A stretch of 59,209 bases of DNA from Pseudomonas poae (GCF_001439785.1 NZ_JYLI01000028.1:1-59209), one strand, 5' to 3'; positions 1-7,941 are shown, counted from the stretch's first letter. Notes: generated by a model not told the origin, from the letters alone. Numbers and translations: made by a program.

Positions 1-26
1 GGAAGGAAAGTATTAATATCGCGCAT
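1..26 (-). CDS. Start of a truncated reading frame (putative transposase), left copy
   Basis: On the minus strand an ATG at 26-24 opens a frame reading MRDINTFL before the window ends. It sits about 97 bp inside the presumed element terminus, a usual distance for a transposase start. No Shine-Dalgarno sequence is visible; the base of a hairpin arm ends just two bases before the ATG. Eight codons cannot establish a family. Confidence 0.35.
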
Positions 27-89
27 AAGAACGCCGGTTTGGTAGATGTGTTTGCTCGCACGAACATCATCAATCAAATCGGCGTTCTT
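27..89. repeat. 63-nt imperfect hairpin inside the terminal element (left copy)
   Basis: AAGAACGCCG (27-36) pairs perfectly with CGGCGTTCTT (80-89). The arms continue inward imperfectly, several differences being G/A transitions that could still pair as G-U in RNA. The structure lies between the element terminus and its first ATG. The same hairpin is at 59121-59183. Confidence 0.75.
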
Positions 90-237
90 GTTTCTGTGTT
101 TCCCGGGATTCCGTGAAGAACCTTTTTATTGGCTGTCCTTCCAGAAACGATTGGCCTCTCAGCCCTAGCCGTAAACCCCGCTTGCCCTTAAGCTGCGCGA
201 GCCAACATGGCCGTTAACGCGTCCGGAGACATTGCCC

Positions 238-921
238 ATGCGAATTTTATTGGTTGAAGACAACCGCGATATTCTCGCCAACCTGGCGGATTATCTCGGG
301 CTCAAGGGCTATACCGTGGACTGTGCGCAGGACGGTCTGTCGGGCCTGCACCTGGCCGCGACCGAGCATTACGACCTGATCGTGCTCGACATCATGCTGC
401 CGGGCATCGACGGCTACACCCTGTGCAAGCGCCTGCGCGAAGACGCGCGGCGTGACACACCCGTCATCATGCTCACCGCCCGCGACCAGTTGGATGATCG
501 CTTGCAAGGCTTCAAGTCCGGCGCCGATGACTACCTGCTCAAACCGTTCGCGCTGTCCGAATTGGCCGCCCGCATCGAAGCCGTGCTGCGCCGTGCCCAG
601 GGTGGCGGGCGCCGTGCGCTGCAAGTGGGCGACCTGAGTTACGACCTCGACACCCTTGAGGTGACCCGCGAGGGCCGCCTGCTCAAACTCAATCCGGTCG
701 GCCTCAAGTTGCTGGCGGTATTGATGCAAAAGAGCCCCCACGTGTTGCGTCGCGAAATTCTTGAGGAAGCGTTGTGGGGCGATGACTGTCCGGACAGCGA
801 CAGCCTGCGCAGCCACGTCCACCAATTGCGCCAGGTGATCGACAAGCCGTTCGCCAAGCCACTGCTGCAAACCGTGCACGGCGTGGGTTACCGCCTGGCC
901 GAGGGTCGAGATGGAGTTTAA
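238..921 (+). CDS. colR: ColR, OmpR-family response regulator
   Basis: DNA-binding half of the ColRS two-component system, which controls envelope and LPS-modification genes and metal tolerance in Pseudomonas. The 227-residue protein has a receiver domain (acidic E7-D8, phosphoacceptor D51, T80, K102) and a C-terminal winged helix of OmpR type (about 130-222, ending in HGVGYRLAEG). A TTG six bases upstream is in frame, but GGAG at 225-228 is correctly spaced for the ATG at 238. The last codons overlap colS by 11 bases, so the two are translationally coupled. The repeat element ends about 115 bp upstream of the start, which leaves a short promoter region (123-237). The sequence is very close to P. 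putida ColR as I remember it. Confidence 0.93.
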   Translation: MRILLVEDNRDILANLADYLGLKGYTVDCAQDGLSGLHLAATEHYDLIVLDIMLPGIDGYTLCKRLREDARRDTPVIMLTARDQLDDRLQGFKSGADDYLLKPFALSELAARIEAVLRRAQGGGRRALQVGDLSYDLDTLEVTREGRLLKLNPVGLKLLAVLMQKSPHVLRREILEEALWGDDCPDSDSLRSHVHQLRQVIDKPFAKPLLQTVHGVGYRLAEGRDGV

Positions 922-2197
922 GCAAAGCCTTGCCCAGCGGATCATCATCGCGTTCGCGCTGATGAGCGCGCTGGTGGCGGGGGCCTTCGCCATGGGCATC
1001 GTTGCCACGGTGCACCTGGTGGAAGAGAAACTCATCTCGGCCGGCCTGGGCGGCGACCTGCAACGCCTGCTGATGATGGACAGCGTTGAAGACTGGCGCC
1101 ACCGTCCCGAGCCGGACCAACTGTTTTATTTCAGCGGCGGGCCGGGCGACTTCGAGCTTCCCAAGGACCTTCGCCATCTGGAACCGGGCTTCCATGAGGT
1201 GTTTCGCGAGTCGCTGTCGTACCACGCCATGGTCGAAGTGGTGGACGGCCGGCGCTATGTGTTGCTGCAGGATCAGAGCGATTTCGAGGAGCGCGAACGG
1301 GTGCTGTTTGCCGTGGTGCTGGTGGGTTTCGTGCTCAGCCTGGCGCTGGCGGTATTCCTCGGCTGGGTGCTGGCGCGCAAGGTGATGGCGCCGGTGGTGC
1401 GACTGGCACGCCAGGTGCGCCACCGCGACCAGTTGCTCGGCCTGGCACCGCCCCTGGCTCCGGATTATGCGGCTGACGAAGTGGGTGAACTCGCCGTGGC
1501 GTTCGACGCCACGTTGGGCCGCCTGCGCCAGGCGCTGTCGCGCGAGCAGCTGTTTACCAGCGACGTGAGCCACGAACTGCGCACGCCGTTGATGGTGCTG
1601 GCCAGTTCCTGCGAACTGCTGCTGGAGAACCCGGCGATCGATCAGCGCGGACGCAACCAGGTGCAACGCATCGCCAGGGCGTGTGAAGAGATGCGTGAAC
1701 TGGTGCAGACCTTCCTGATGCTCGCCCGCGCCGAACACAGCGAAGAAGCCATGTCGCCCCAGGTGACCTTGCCGCAAGTGGCTGAAGACCTGCTCGGCAT
1801 CTGGCGCGAGCCCATCGAGCGTAAGGGGCTGGAATTGATCTATCACCCCGGCAGCCCGCTGGAGACCCGTTACAACACCACCTTTTTGCACGCGGTGATG
1901 GGCAACTTGTTGCGCAACGCCTTGCACTACACCGAACACGGCTTTATCCGTCTCACCCTGGAACCCAGCGGGTTTGTAGTCGAGGACTCCGGGGTGGGCA
2001 TTCCCGAGGAGAAGCGCGAAGCGATGTTCGAGCCGTTCGTGCGTGGTACTGGCAGCGAGAAGCGCGGCGAAGGGCTGGGGCTCGGGTTGTCCCTGGTACA
2101 ACGCATCTGCGAGAACCAGGGCTGGAGCGTCAGCTTGAGTACCATGGAGCCCAGCGGTTGCTGCTTTCGTGTCGAGCTGAACCCGCCCAAGCCGTAA
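911..2197 (+). CDS. colS: ColS, membrane sensor histidine kinase
   Basis: Partner kinase of ColR, 428 residues. Transmembrane segments at about 11-34 and 132-155 enclose a periplasmic sensor of roughly 97 residues. A HAMP-like linker follows, then HisKA with H221 in SHELRTPL, and a HATPase with GLGLGLSL. In P. putida ColS, excess zinc and iron are sensed through an ExxE motif plus H35 and E38; here H35, E38 and E126-x-x-E129 are all present at those positions, so metal sensing is probably kept. The gene overlaps colR by 11 bases and is followed by a rho-independent terminator. Confidence 0.92.
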   Translation: MEFKQSLAQRIIIAFALMSALVAGAFAMGIVATVHLVEEKLISAGLGGDLQRLLMMDSVEDWRHRPEPDQLFYFSGGPGDFELPKDLRHLEPGFHEVFRESLSYHAMVEVVDGRRYVLLQDQSDFEERERVLFAVVLVGFVLSLALAVFLGWVLARKVMAPVVRLARQVRHRDQLLGLAPPLAPDYAADEVGELAVAFDATLGRLRQALSREQLFTSDVSHELRTPLMVLASSCELLLENPAIDQRGRNQVQRIARACEEMRELVQTFLMLARAEHSEEAMSPQVTLPQVAEDLLGIWREPIERKGLELIYHPGSPLETRYNTTFLHAVMGNLLRNALHYTEHGFIRLTLEPSGFVVEDSGVGIPEEKREAMFEPFVRGTGSEKRGEGLGLGLSLVQRICENQGWSVSLSTMEPSGCCFRVELNPPKP

Positions 2198-2205
2198 GCG
2201 CTGCC

Positions 2206-2239
2206 TGCAGGGGCGAGTATCCTCGCGCCTGCTTTTTTT
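2206..2239 (+). terminator. Terminator after colRS
   Basis: GCAGGGGCGAG (2207-2217) can pair with CTCGCGCCTGC (2222-2232), one mismatch, followed by a run of seven T. It separates colRS from the methyltransferase operon, so the latter needs its own promoter in 2240-2340. Confidence 0.7.
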
Positions 2240-2351
2240 GTAACGTCTTGAAATGTATCAGAATAGACAGGACAAGTTTTTCACACTTGATTGACCTGTT
2301 GATCACAGTTCGCTGCTTAAGGTTGCAGGCATCAGTGAACGGAGACGTAAG

Positions 2352-3032
2352 ATGCCTTCCCCAATCAAGCTCGAATTTTCCGAAAAGTACGATGATCAGC
2401 ATGCGCAGAATTATTTGCTCAAGCATCAGGACAATCTGGCGCGTCGGCTGTCCCACAAACGCGACGAGCAATTGGCGCGTGGTGCGTTGGCCATGGCCGG
2501 TGAGCCAGGCCTGGTGCTTGACCTGCCGTGCGGTGCCGGTCGTTTCTGGCCGCTGCTGGCCGAAAAGCCCAACCGTGTGATCATCGGTGCGGACAATTCC
2601 GAATCGATGTTGAAGGTGGCGACACTCGCTCAACCGGCGGATGTGGTGAAACGGGTACGGCCTTTGCAGACGTCGGCCTTTGAAATTGATTTGCCAGACA
2701 GTTCGGTCGACAGCATTTTTTGCATGCGTTTGCTGCACCATATCGGTGATCCGACGCACAGGCTGGCGATTCTGCGAGAGTTCCAGCGGGTTACCCGCGA
2801 CAGCGTGATCATTTCGCTATGGGTGGACGGCAACTTCAAGGCCTGGAAACGCAAGCGCGCCGAGGTGAGACGTCGCAGAAAAGGTGAGCAGGAAGGTTAC
2901 CAAAACAGATTTGTGTTACCGGCTGCTACCGTTGAGGCAGAATTCGAGCAGGCCGGTTTCCGTGTTCAGGAATCCCTGGATTTCATCCCGCTCTACGCCA
3001 TGTGGCGTGTTTATGTATTGCGCAAGAGGTAA
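2352..3032 (+). CDS. SAM-dependent methyltransferase of the ColR-linked LPS operon
   Basis: Class I methyltransferase, 226 residues. The SAM-binding motif I is LDLPCGAGRF (about 56-65), followed by GADNSESML, and a post-motif MRLLHHIGD. It is start codon 4 of a tight set: GGAGA at 2341 precedes the ATG and the next gene begins four bases after its stop. In P. aeruginosa the same order (colR, colS, methyltransferase, inaA, small gene) is found, and the methyltransferase with its kinase partner has been reported as an LPS-modifying pair (WarA/WarB, from memory). The substrate here is inferred, not visible. Confidence 0.8.
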   Translation: MPSPIKLEFSEKYDDQHAQNYLLKHQDNLARRLSHKRDEQLARGALAMAGEPGLVLDLPCGAGRFWPLLAEKPNRVIIGADNSESMLKVATLAQPADVVKRVRPLQTSAFEIDLPDSSVDSIFCMRLLHHIGDPTHRLAILREFQRVTRDSVIISLWVDGNFKAWKRKRAEVRRRRKGEQEGYQNRFVLPAATVEAEFEQAGFRVQESLDFIPLYAMWRVYVLRKR

Positions 3033-3036
3033 CAGG

Positions 3037-3756
3037 ATGGCAGTTGAGTGCGTAGCAGGCAGTCATGTAGCTCCCGAAGAGCGATTTGATTATTTCTGGC
3101 GCCAGCAGGGCGAGTGGGTCGAGGAACCCAACCGTCGACGCGGCGGTGAGAGCGGTGTGCAACGGGTAGTCAGCGCCAACGGCCGCTTGCTCTACTGCAA
3201 GCGCCAGACCGGGCATATCTATCGCAGTTGGCTGCACCCGTTCGGACGCCCGACCGTGTTGCGCGAGCGCGATGCGCTCAAGGGCTTGCGCCTGTTGGAC
3301 GTGCGAGTGCCAGAGATGGTGTTCTGCGAGGCGCGCCGCGACCCCGAACACCAATGGAAAGCCTTGTTGGTGACGGCTTCGCTGGACGGCTTTGACGAGA
3401 TCGAAAACTGGTACGCCGCTGGCGGCCGCCAACAGTATGGCGAAGCGGTGCATGAACGCCTGCTCAAGGAATTGGCCGAGACCCTGGCTCGCATGCATAA
3501 AGGCCGCTGGCAGCATGGGTGCCTGTATATCAAGCACGTGTTCGTGAAGGTGACGGGCGACGTTGACTCCGCCAAGGTGGAAGTGGCGTTGCTGGACTTC
3601 GAGAAATGCCGCCAGCGCCTGACCGCTTATCGGGCCGCGTCCCACGATATGCTGCAACTGCGTCGCCATTCGTCGTTCAGCGATAGCGACTGGAAGAAGC
3701 TGAGCTATTTTTACGAGACGGCGTTTGGCAGCGCTATCAAGGGTTTAACCAAATGA
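3037..3756 (+). CDS. inaA: InaA-family LPS kinase
   Basis: Member of the lipopolysaccharide kinase (Kdo/WaaP) family, 239 residues, cytoplasmic. Family features visible are the nucleotide-loop region around LLYCKRQTGHIYRSW, the catalytic-loop-like HGCLYIKHVFV (about 167-177) and the metal-binding-like LLDFEKCR (about 188-195). A frame open from 2884 gives a longer protein, but AGAGG at 3025-3029 and the preceding stop favour the ATG at 3037. It probably phosphorylates a sugar of the LPS core or acts with the methyltransferase just upstream. The start of the next gene overlaps its stop. Confidence 0.85.
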   Translation: MAVECVAGSHVAPEERFDYFWRQQGEWVEEPNRRRGGESGVQRVVSANGRLLYCKRQTGHIYRSWLHPFGRPTVLRERDALKGLRLLDVRVPEMVFCEARRDPEHQWKALLVTASLDGFDEIENWYAAGGRQQYGEAVHERLLKELAETLARMHKGRWQHGCLYIKHVFVKVTGDVDSAKVEVALLDFEKCRQRLTAYRAASHDMLQLRRHSSFSDSDWKKLSYFYETAFGSAIKGLTK

Positions 3757-3980
3757 AGCTAGAAATAGCACGAGGTTTGTTTCTGGTCGGGGCGTTGGGC
3801 GTGTCAGCCCTTGCCCTGGCTGCGTGGGAGCTGCCTCGGACACAAGTGCTCAGCGCAACTGAAGGTAGCGGGCAATGCCTGCTGCCGCGGGTTGCCAAGG
3901 CGAGTGTGGCGGCCAGGCCCGATCATGATTTGTTGTTGTTCATGTTCGGGATGTCCCAGGGGATGAGGCCGCAAAGTTGA
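3753..3980 (+). CDS. Small membrane or secreted protein of the ColR-linked operon
   Basis: A 75-residue protein starting in the ATGA overlap with inaA, so it is translationally coupled. Residues 7-24 form one hydrophobic segment, either a signal peptide or a membrane anchor; the remainder is basic with two methionines near the C-terminus. I do not recognise a domain. A small gene in this position is conserved next to inaA in other pseudomonads, as I recall, which argues that it is real. A terminator follows 18 bases after its stop. Confidence 0.65.
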   Translation: MKLEIARGLFLVGALGVSALALAAWELPRTQVLSATEGSGQCLLPRVAKASVAARPDHDLLLFMFGMSQGMRPQS

Positions 3981-3997
3981 AACGATTGAAACCCGCG

Positions 3998-4029
3998 AAA
4001 GGGCCTTACTCCGTGAGGCCCTTTTTTTG
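3998..4029 (+). terminator. Terminator of the methyltransferase-inaA operon
   Basis: GGGCCTTA (4001-4008) pairs with TGAGGCCC (4014-4021) with one mismatch, followed by seven T. Confidence 0.8.
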
Positions 4030-4080
4030 TGGCCAATGGATCTGAAATCAACGTCCATCCCCTATGGGAACGGGCATTAA

Positions 4081-4213
4081 GTGGCGAGCGGGCTTGCCCC
4101 GCGTTGGCGTGCGAAGCGCCCCCAATCCAGCAAAACGCGGTGTACCTGATACGGCTCAGTGCCTGGTTGTGGGGCTGCTGCGCAGCCCAACGCAGGGCAA
4201 GCCTGCTCGCCAC
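4081..4213. repeat. REP-type inverted repeat (class with GTGGCGAGCGGG arms)
   Basis: Left arm GTGGCGAGCGGGCTTGCCCC at 4081-4100; right arm GGGCAAGCCTGCTCGCCAC at 4195-4213. A small extra palindrome (GGGCTGCTGCGCAGCCC) lies at 4173-4189. It fills the space between convergent transcription units. Confidence 0.75.
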
Positions 4214-4235
4214 AGAGGCTCAGTCAAGGCGCAGA

Positions 4236-5336
4236 TCAAGCCAGGTGCAGATGGTTATCCCAAAGCCCCGCCGGCAACTCCAGCGGTTGGGCGATCACCT
4301 GTGTCTGTCGGCAATCGTAGAACCGGCAGCGCCCCTGGCCCGATGTCACCACAAACCCGTCCGTCACCGCGCCCACACCCGCGCAGTCGGGCAACGGTCC
4401 ATCCAGGCGCAGCTCGCCGCTGTCCAGGTCCCAGATAAAGAAGCGATTGCCCCGCGGTGCGGTCAGTGCTACCAGGCGCAGCTCACTGTGCACCGCGACG
4501 CTGGCGGTGTAATGCCCCATCGCCTGCAACTGCTCATCGGCCACCGGGAAAGCCACGAATGGCTGGCCGGGCCGCTTGATCGCCAGCAGCTCGGAACGCT
4601 CTTGGGACGGCCCCATGAATTGCTGCCCGGTGAGGATGGTGCCATCGCTGGCGATGCCCATATGGCGCACGCTGTTCATCGGCTGGGCGAGGGTTTCCTT
4701 GCTGATCAGCGTACCGTCGCGCTGCATCAGCACCAGGCTCGGTTCCATGGCATTGAGGTTCATCTCCACGCGACTTTCGGCCTCGGTGCGAATCCCGCCA
4801 TTGGCAACCACCAGCGTCTCGCCGTCGGGCATCCATGACACCTGATGCGGGCCGATGCCGTGGGTGGACATCTCGCCACTGTGCACCAGTCGCTCGCCTT
4901 CGAAGCGGTACACGCCAAGCAGACCGCGTCCGGGGTCGGCGGTGTCGTTTTCGGTGGCATACAGCCACTCGCCGTCTTTGTGGATGACCGCATGGCCGTA
5001 GAAATGACGGTTGGCGTTGGAGGTAATGGTCTGCAGCAGCGCGCCATCACGCAGGTCGATCAGGTAGCTCTCGGTGCCCGGACGACGGGCGACAAACAGC
5101 GCAATCGGCAGCGTCGGATGATTGATGATGTCGTGGCAGCGCTGGCCAACCTGGGTGGCAAACACCGGCTTGCCGTCCAGACGATAGCCCACGGCATAGT
5201 GGTTGCCATGGGCATCATCGCGCGCCGACAGCAGCAGCGGGCCCTTGTCCTTCTGCTTGAACAACGTCCAGCCGCCCAGGGTGAGGGCACTGAGCAATAT
5301 GCTGCCCACCGCTAAAGCCTGTCGCCTGAGCATCAT
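4236..5336 (-). CDS. DUF1513 beta-propeller-like periplasmic protein
   Basis: 366 residues with an N-terminal export signal (MMLRRQALAVG then a hydrophobic stretch to about residue 24); the RR pair would allow Tat export. The body has repeated strand patterns typical of DUF1513, which is predicted to fold as a WD40/YVTN-like propeller. The molecular role is unknown. The start overlaps the stop of the imelysin gene (TGATG), so it is the last gene of an operon DUF1111 - imelysin - DUF1513. The same trio is iron-regulated in P. aeruginosa (PA4371-PA4373 region, from memory), suggesting a part in iron acquisition or iron-cofactor handling at the envelope. Confidence 0.8.
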   Translation of the reverse strand: MMLRRQALAVGSILLSALTLGGWTLFKQKDKGPLLLSARDDAHGNHYAVGYRLDGKPVFATQVGQRCHDIINHPTLPIALFVARRPGTESYLIDLRDGALLQTITSNANRHFYGHAVIHKDGEWLYATENDTADPGRGLLGVYRFEGERLVHSGEMSTHGIGPHQVSWMPDGETLVVANGGIRTEAESRVEMNLNAMEPSLVLMQRDGTLISKETLAQPMNSVRHMGIASDGTILTGQQFMGPSQERSELLAIKRPGQPFVAFPVADEQLQAMGHYTASVAVHSELRLVALTAPRGNRFFIWDLDSGELRLDGPLPDCAGVGAVTDGFVVTSGQGRCRFYDCRQTQVIAQPLELPAGLWDNHLHLA

Positions 5337-6400
5337 CAGTCACCGTCGTTGGCATTGAAGCCGAGTTGGATGCCCAACGCTTTGGCCAACTCGCCTTCGT
5401 GCAGGCGGTGGACGACGTTGAGGCTGTCGTAGATATCGTTGAGCTGCTGGCGCCCGGCGTCATCATTCAACAGTTCGTTGAGAGTGCGCTGGTTGCTGGC
5501 GAACAGTTTGAGCGATGCGGCGTAGGCGGCGTCGATCTTGTCGGCCAACGGCTTCTGCTCGGCCGGCAACAGACCACGCAGCCCCTTGTTGTCGACGCCC
5601 ACCCACACGGTGCGCGCCGCAGCGAGGCTGGCCTCCAGGCTTTGCAGGGACGACTGGCTGCGCCAGGCATCGGCCTGGAACGGCTGCGGGATACCCTTGG
5701 TCTGGCGCCCCATGGGCGTGCCGAGTTTTTTCTTCAGGGTGTCCAGCGCGGTCACCTGCACGCGCAGCAGGTCGGCGATGGCCTCGTGGGAATCGGCGTA
5801 GCGCTGGTTGGGAAACTTGCTCATCTGCGCGAGCATGCCGTCGGTGCTGTTCCAGCTCGCCAAAATCTCTTCGGCCAGGGCTTTCTGGCGCTCGCCGATG
5901 GCCATCAGCAGTGGGCAGTAGCGGGCTTTTTGCGCGTCGTCGGCGATGTCGGTTTTGGCGTCATACAGGATGTACTCGTAGGCCGACAGGCCTTGTACCA
6001 CCACGCTGGACTTGGCCAGTGCTGCGCCGTCGATCTGCGGCTGCGCGGTGACCAGTTGCTCCACCTGGCGGCCCACCAGGTTTTTCTTGTCCGGCCAGAA
6101 CTGCACCTGCCACGCGCGATTGCCTTCGGCCAGCGGGCCGATCAGCAGCGGTTGCAGCTCGGCCCAGGCTTTTTGTGCATGGAGGAAGTCCGCACGGGCG
6201 GTGTCCAGGCTCTCTTTACCCTGGCAGTAGGCCAGAGCGCTGACGGCCAGTTGACGGTCGGCGTCGACCCAACGGCTGTAGGTCGGCAGGATCACTTGCT
6301 TGGCGATAGCCGCCGAGGTCACGGCCTGCGGGTCTTGCGGTGAGCAGGCACCGAGGGCGAGGGCGGCAAGGCTGGTGAACAACAACTTGGGACGGAACAT
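5336..6400 (-). CDS. Imelysin-family (M75-like) lipoprotein
   Basis: 354 residues. A lipobox LGAC puts the acylated cysteine at residue 19, so the mature protein should be anchored in the outer membrane or periplasmic face. The remainder matches the alpha-helical imelysin/EfeO fold, used by iron-regulated proteins. In the classical family a GxHxxE motif marks the putative metal site; the equivalent stretch here appears to be GLSAYEYILYD, with Ser where His is expected. Protease activity should not be assumed. GGAG upstream of the ATG at 6400 supports the start. It is the middle gene of the DUF1111-imelysin-DUF1513 operon. Confidence 0.8.
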   Translation of the reverse strand: MFRPKLLFTSLAALALGACSPQDPQAVTSAAIAKQVILPTYSRWVDADRQLAVSALAYCQGKESLDTARADFLHAQKAWAELQPLLIGPLAEGNRAWQVQFWPDKKNLVGRQVEQLVTAQPQIDGAALAKSSVVVQGLSAYEYILYDAKTDIADDAQKARYCPLLMAIGERQKALAEEILASWNSTDGMLAQMSKFPNQRYADSHEAIADLLRVQVTALDTLKKKLGTPMGRQTKGIPQPFQADAWRSQSSLQSLEASLAAARTVWVGVDNKGLRGLLPAEQKPLADKIDAAYAASLKLFASNQRTLNELLNDDAGRQQLNDIYDSLNVVHRLHEGELAKALGIQLGFNANDGD

Positions 6401-6431
6401 GTCGAGCTCCCTTATCGGATTGGGGCAAAGC

Positions 6432-7859
6432 TTATAGAGAATTCAGGAACGCCAGCAACGCGGCACGCTGCTCGGCATTGAAGGACAGCACATGCTGCTG
6501 CGCCGGCTCTGCCTGGCCGCCATGCCACAGCACGGCCTCCAGCAGGTTGCGGGCGCGGCCGTCATGCAGAAACTGGGTATGGCCACTCACGGTTTGCGTC
6601 AATCCGATGCCCCACAACGGCGGCGTGCGCCAGTCGCGGCCGCCGGCCTTGAATTCGCTGCGGTGGTCGGCCAGGCCTTCGCCCATGTCGTGCAGCAGCA
6701 GGTCGCTGTAGGGGCGAATCAACTGATTGGCCAGCTCGGGCTCGGCAGCGTGGGCAGCCGTGGTGAACGATGGCGTGTGACAGCCCTGGCAGCCGGCCTG
6801 GTAGAACAGGTTTTTCCCGGCCAGCACCTGCGGCGTGTCGACGCCACGACGCGCCGGTACGGCGAGGTTACGGGTATAGAACAGCACCAGGCGCAGAATA
6901 TTGTCGCTGACTTCCGGCTCACCCTCGGGGCCATTGCCGTTGGGCGCCTGTTTGCAGGCGACCTGAGCGTCGGTGCAGTCATCGAACGGCCTAAGCGAGG
7001 TGGTGAGGCCCATATCACCGGAAAACGCGTGAACATTCTGTTGATTGAGGTTCGGTTGTCCGGCTTTCCAGCCAAAACGTCCCAGCACGGTGGTTTGCCG
7101 GGCGTCATCCCAGACCTGATTGGCGCGGCCGATGAGTGCGTCCTTGTCGGCGGTCTTCGGGTCGGTGTTGCGCAGGATATCGGTTTCGCTGATGGCTTCG
7201 AGCAGGCCCAGGCCGATCATCGGCGGGGCGATGCGTGCGGAAAAGCGCGTATCCGGGTGCATCGGCCCGTAGCCGAGCTGGGTGATCTGCGGCGCAGGCT
7301 TGCGCAGTTCGACGACGGTGCCGTCCTTGAAGGTGACGTTGACGGGCGTGTAGTCCACCCGCACTTTGCCTTCCGGCACCACGCCCGGCACGGCCATGTC
7401 CTGCAACTGGCCGCCATACACTGGCTCGGGCACCACGCCGGCCTGTTCGATCAGGCTGGCGTAGTCCGGCGTATCCGGCAAGGACAGGCGCACCAGCATC
7501 GACACGGCGTTGGGCGCGTCGGGCAGGGGCGGGTGGCCGCGCCCATCCTTGATATGGCAGTTCTGGCAGGCATTGGTGTTGAACAACGGCCCCAGGCCAT
7601 CGCGGGCGGTGGTGGTTGACGGGGCGATCACCCAGGGGCTGCGAAAGAAGCTGTTGCCGACGCTGAAGTCCACGCGACGCGTGGGCGACAGATTGGCCGA
7701 GGGCAGGGAAAACGCGTTCTGGTCACGCTTGTTCACGGTCGCTGCACCACCGGCCCGCGCTTCCCCAGGCTCTGCCTTGGTGAACCTGGGGGCGTCGTCG
7801 CAGGCGGTCAGGCTCAAGGCCATCAATGCTGCGCACAGGCGAAAAAGCGAACGGAACAT
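6432..7859 (-). CDS. DUF1111 di-heme cytochrome c lipoprotein (thiol oxidoreductase-like)
   Basis: 475 residues from the ATG at 7859, chosen because AGGAAA lies just upstream; the frame is open a further 24 codons. A lipobox ending at C20 (LTAC) gives a periplasmic lipoprotein. Two c-type heme sites are visible: C98-x-x-C101-H102 and C357-x-x-C360-H361. This is the family annotated as di-heme oxidoreductase or thiol oxidoreductase and is related to bacterial di-heme peroxidases. It heads the operon with the imelysin-like protein and DUF1513. A Fur-like box lies about 60 bases upstream. Confidence 0.85.
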   Translation of the reverse strand: MFRSLFRLCAALMALSLTACDDAPRFTKAEPGEARAGGAATVNKRDQNAFSLPSANLSPTRRVDFSVGNSFFRSPWVIAPSTTTARDGLGPLFNTNACQNCHIKDGRGHPPLPDAPNAVSMLVRLSLPDTPDYASLIEQAGVVPEPVYGGQLQDMAVPGVVPEGKVRVDYTPVNVTFKDGTVVELRKPAPQITQLGYGPMHPDTRFSARIAPPMIGLGLLEAISETDILRNTDPKTADKDALIGRANQVWDDARQTTVLGRFGWKAGQPNLNQQNVHAFSGDMGLTTSLRPFDDCTDAQVACKQAPNGNGPEGEPEVSDNILRLVLFYTRNLAVPARRGVDTPQVLAGKNLFYQAGCQGCHTPSFTTAAHAAEPELANQLIRPYSDLLLHDMGEGLADHRSEFKAGGRDWRTPPLWGIGLTQTVSGHTQFLHDGRARNLLEAVLWHGGQAEPAQQHVLSFNAEQRAALLAFLNSL

Positions 7860-7916
7860 CGAGTTTCCTGAGGCGATGGTGAAAAAGGGGTCGCAAAGTC
7901 TAACAGGGCCGGGGGC

Positions 7917-7941
7917 AATGAATAAGAGCAATTATCGTTTG
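7917..7941 (-). promoter_or_regulatory. Possible Fur box upstream of the DUF1111 operon
   Basis: On the minus strand the sequence reads CGATAATTGCTCTTATTCAT, an imperfect match to the alternating GATAAT-type Fur consensus. It lies 58-82 bp upstream of the DUF1111 start. Iron regulation of the homologous operon in P. aeruginosa makes it plausible. Confidence 0.4.

Larger units (their letters stand above)
1..122 (-). mobile_element. Terminal part of an insertion sequence, left copy (possibly ISL3 family)
   Basis: Read outward (minus strand) the sequence begins GGTTCTTCACGGAATCCCGG, carries a 63-nt imperfect hairpin and then an ATG that opens a reading frame cut by the window edge. An identical copy lies at 59088-59209 on the plus strand. 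GGTTCTTC-type termini and an A/T-only 8-bp flank (123-130) are features I associate with ISL3-family elements; the family is an inference, since no transposase domain is inside the window. The repeat with the other end covers 127 bp and ends exactly there, as expected of a contig that stops at a multicopy sequence. Confidence 0.5.

Noticed and set aside
704..2101. Long minus-strand reading frame opposite colS (465 codons)
   Set aside because: Antisense shadow of a high-GC gene; no domain, no ribosome-binding site, composition rich in His/Gln/Arg as expected from the complementary frame.
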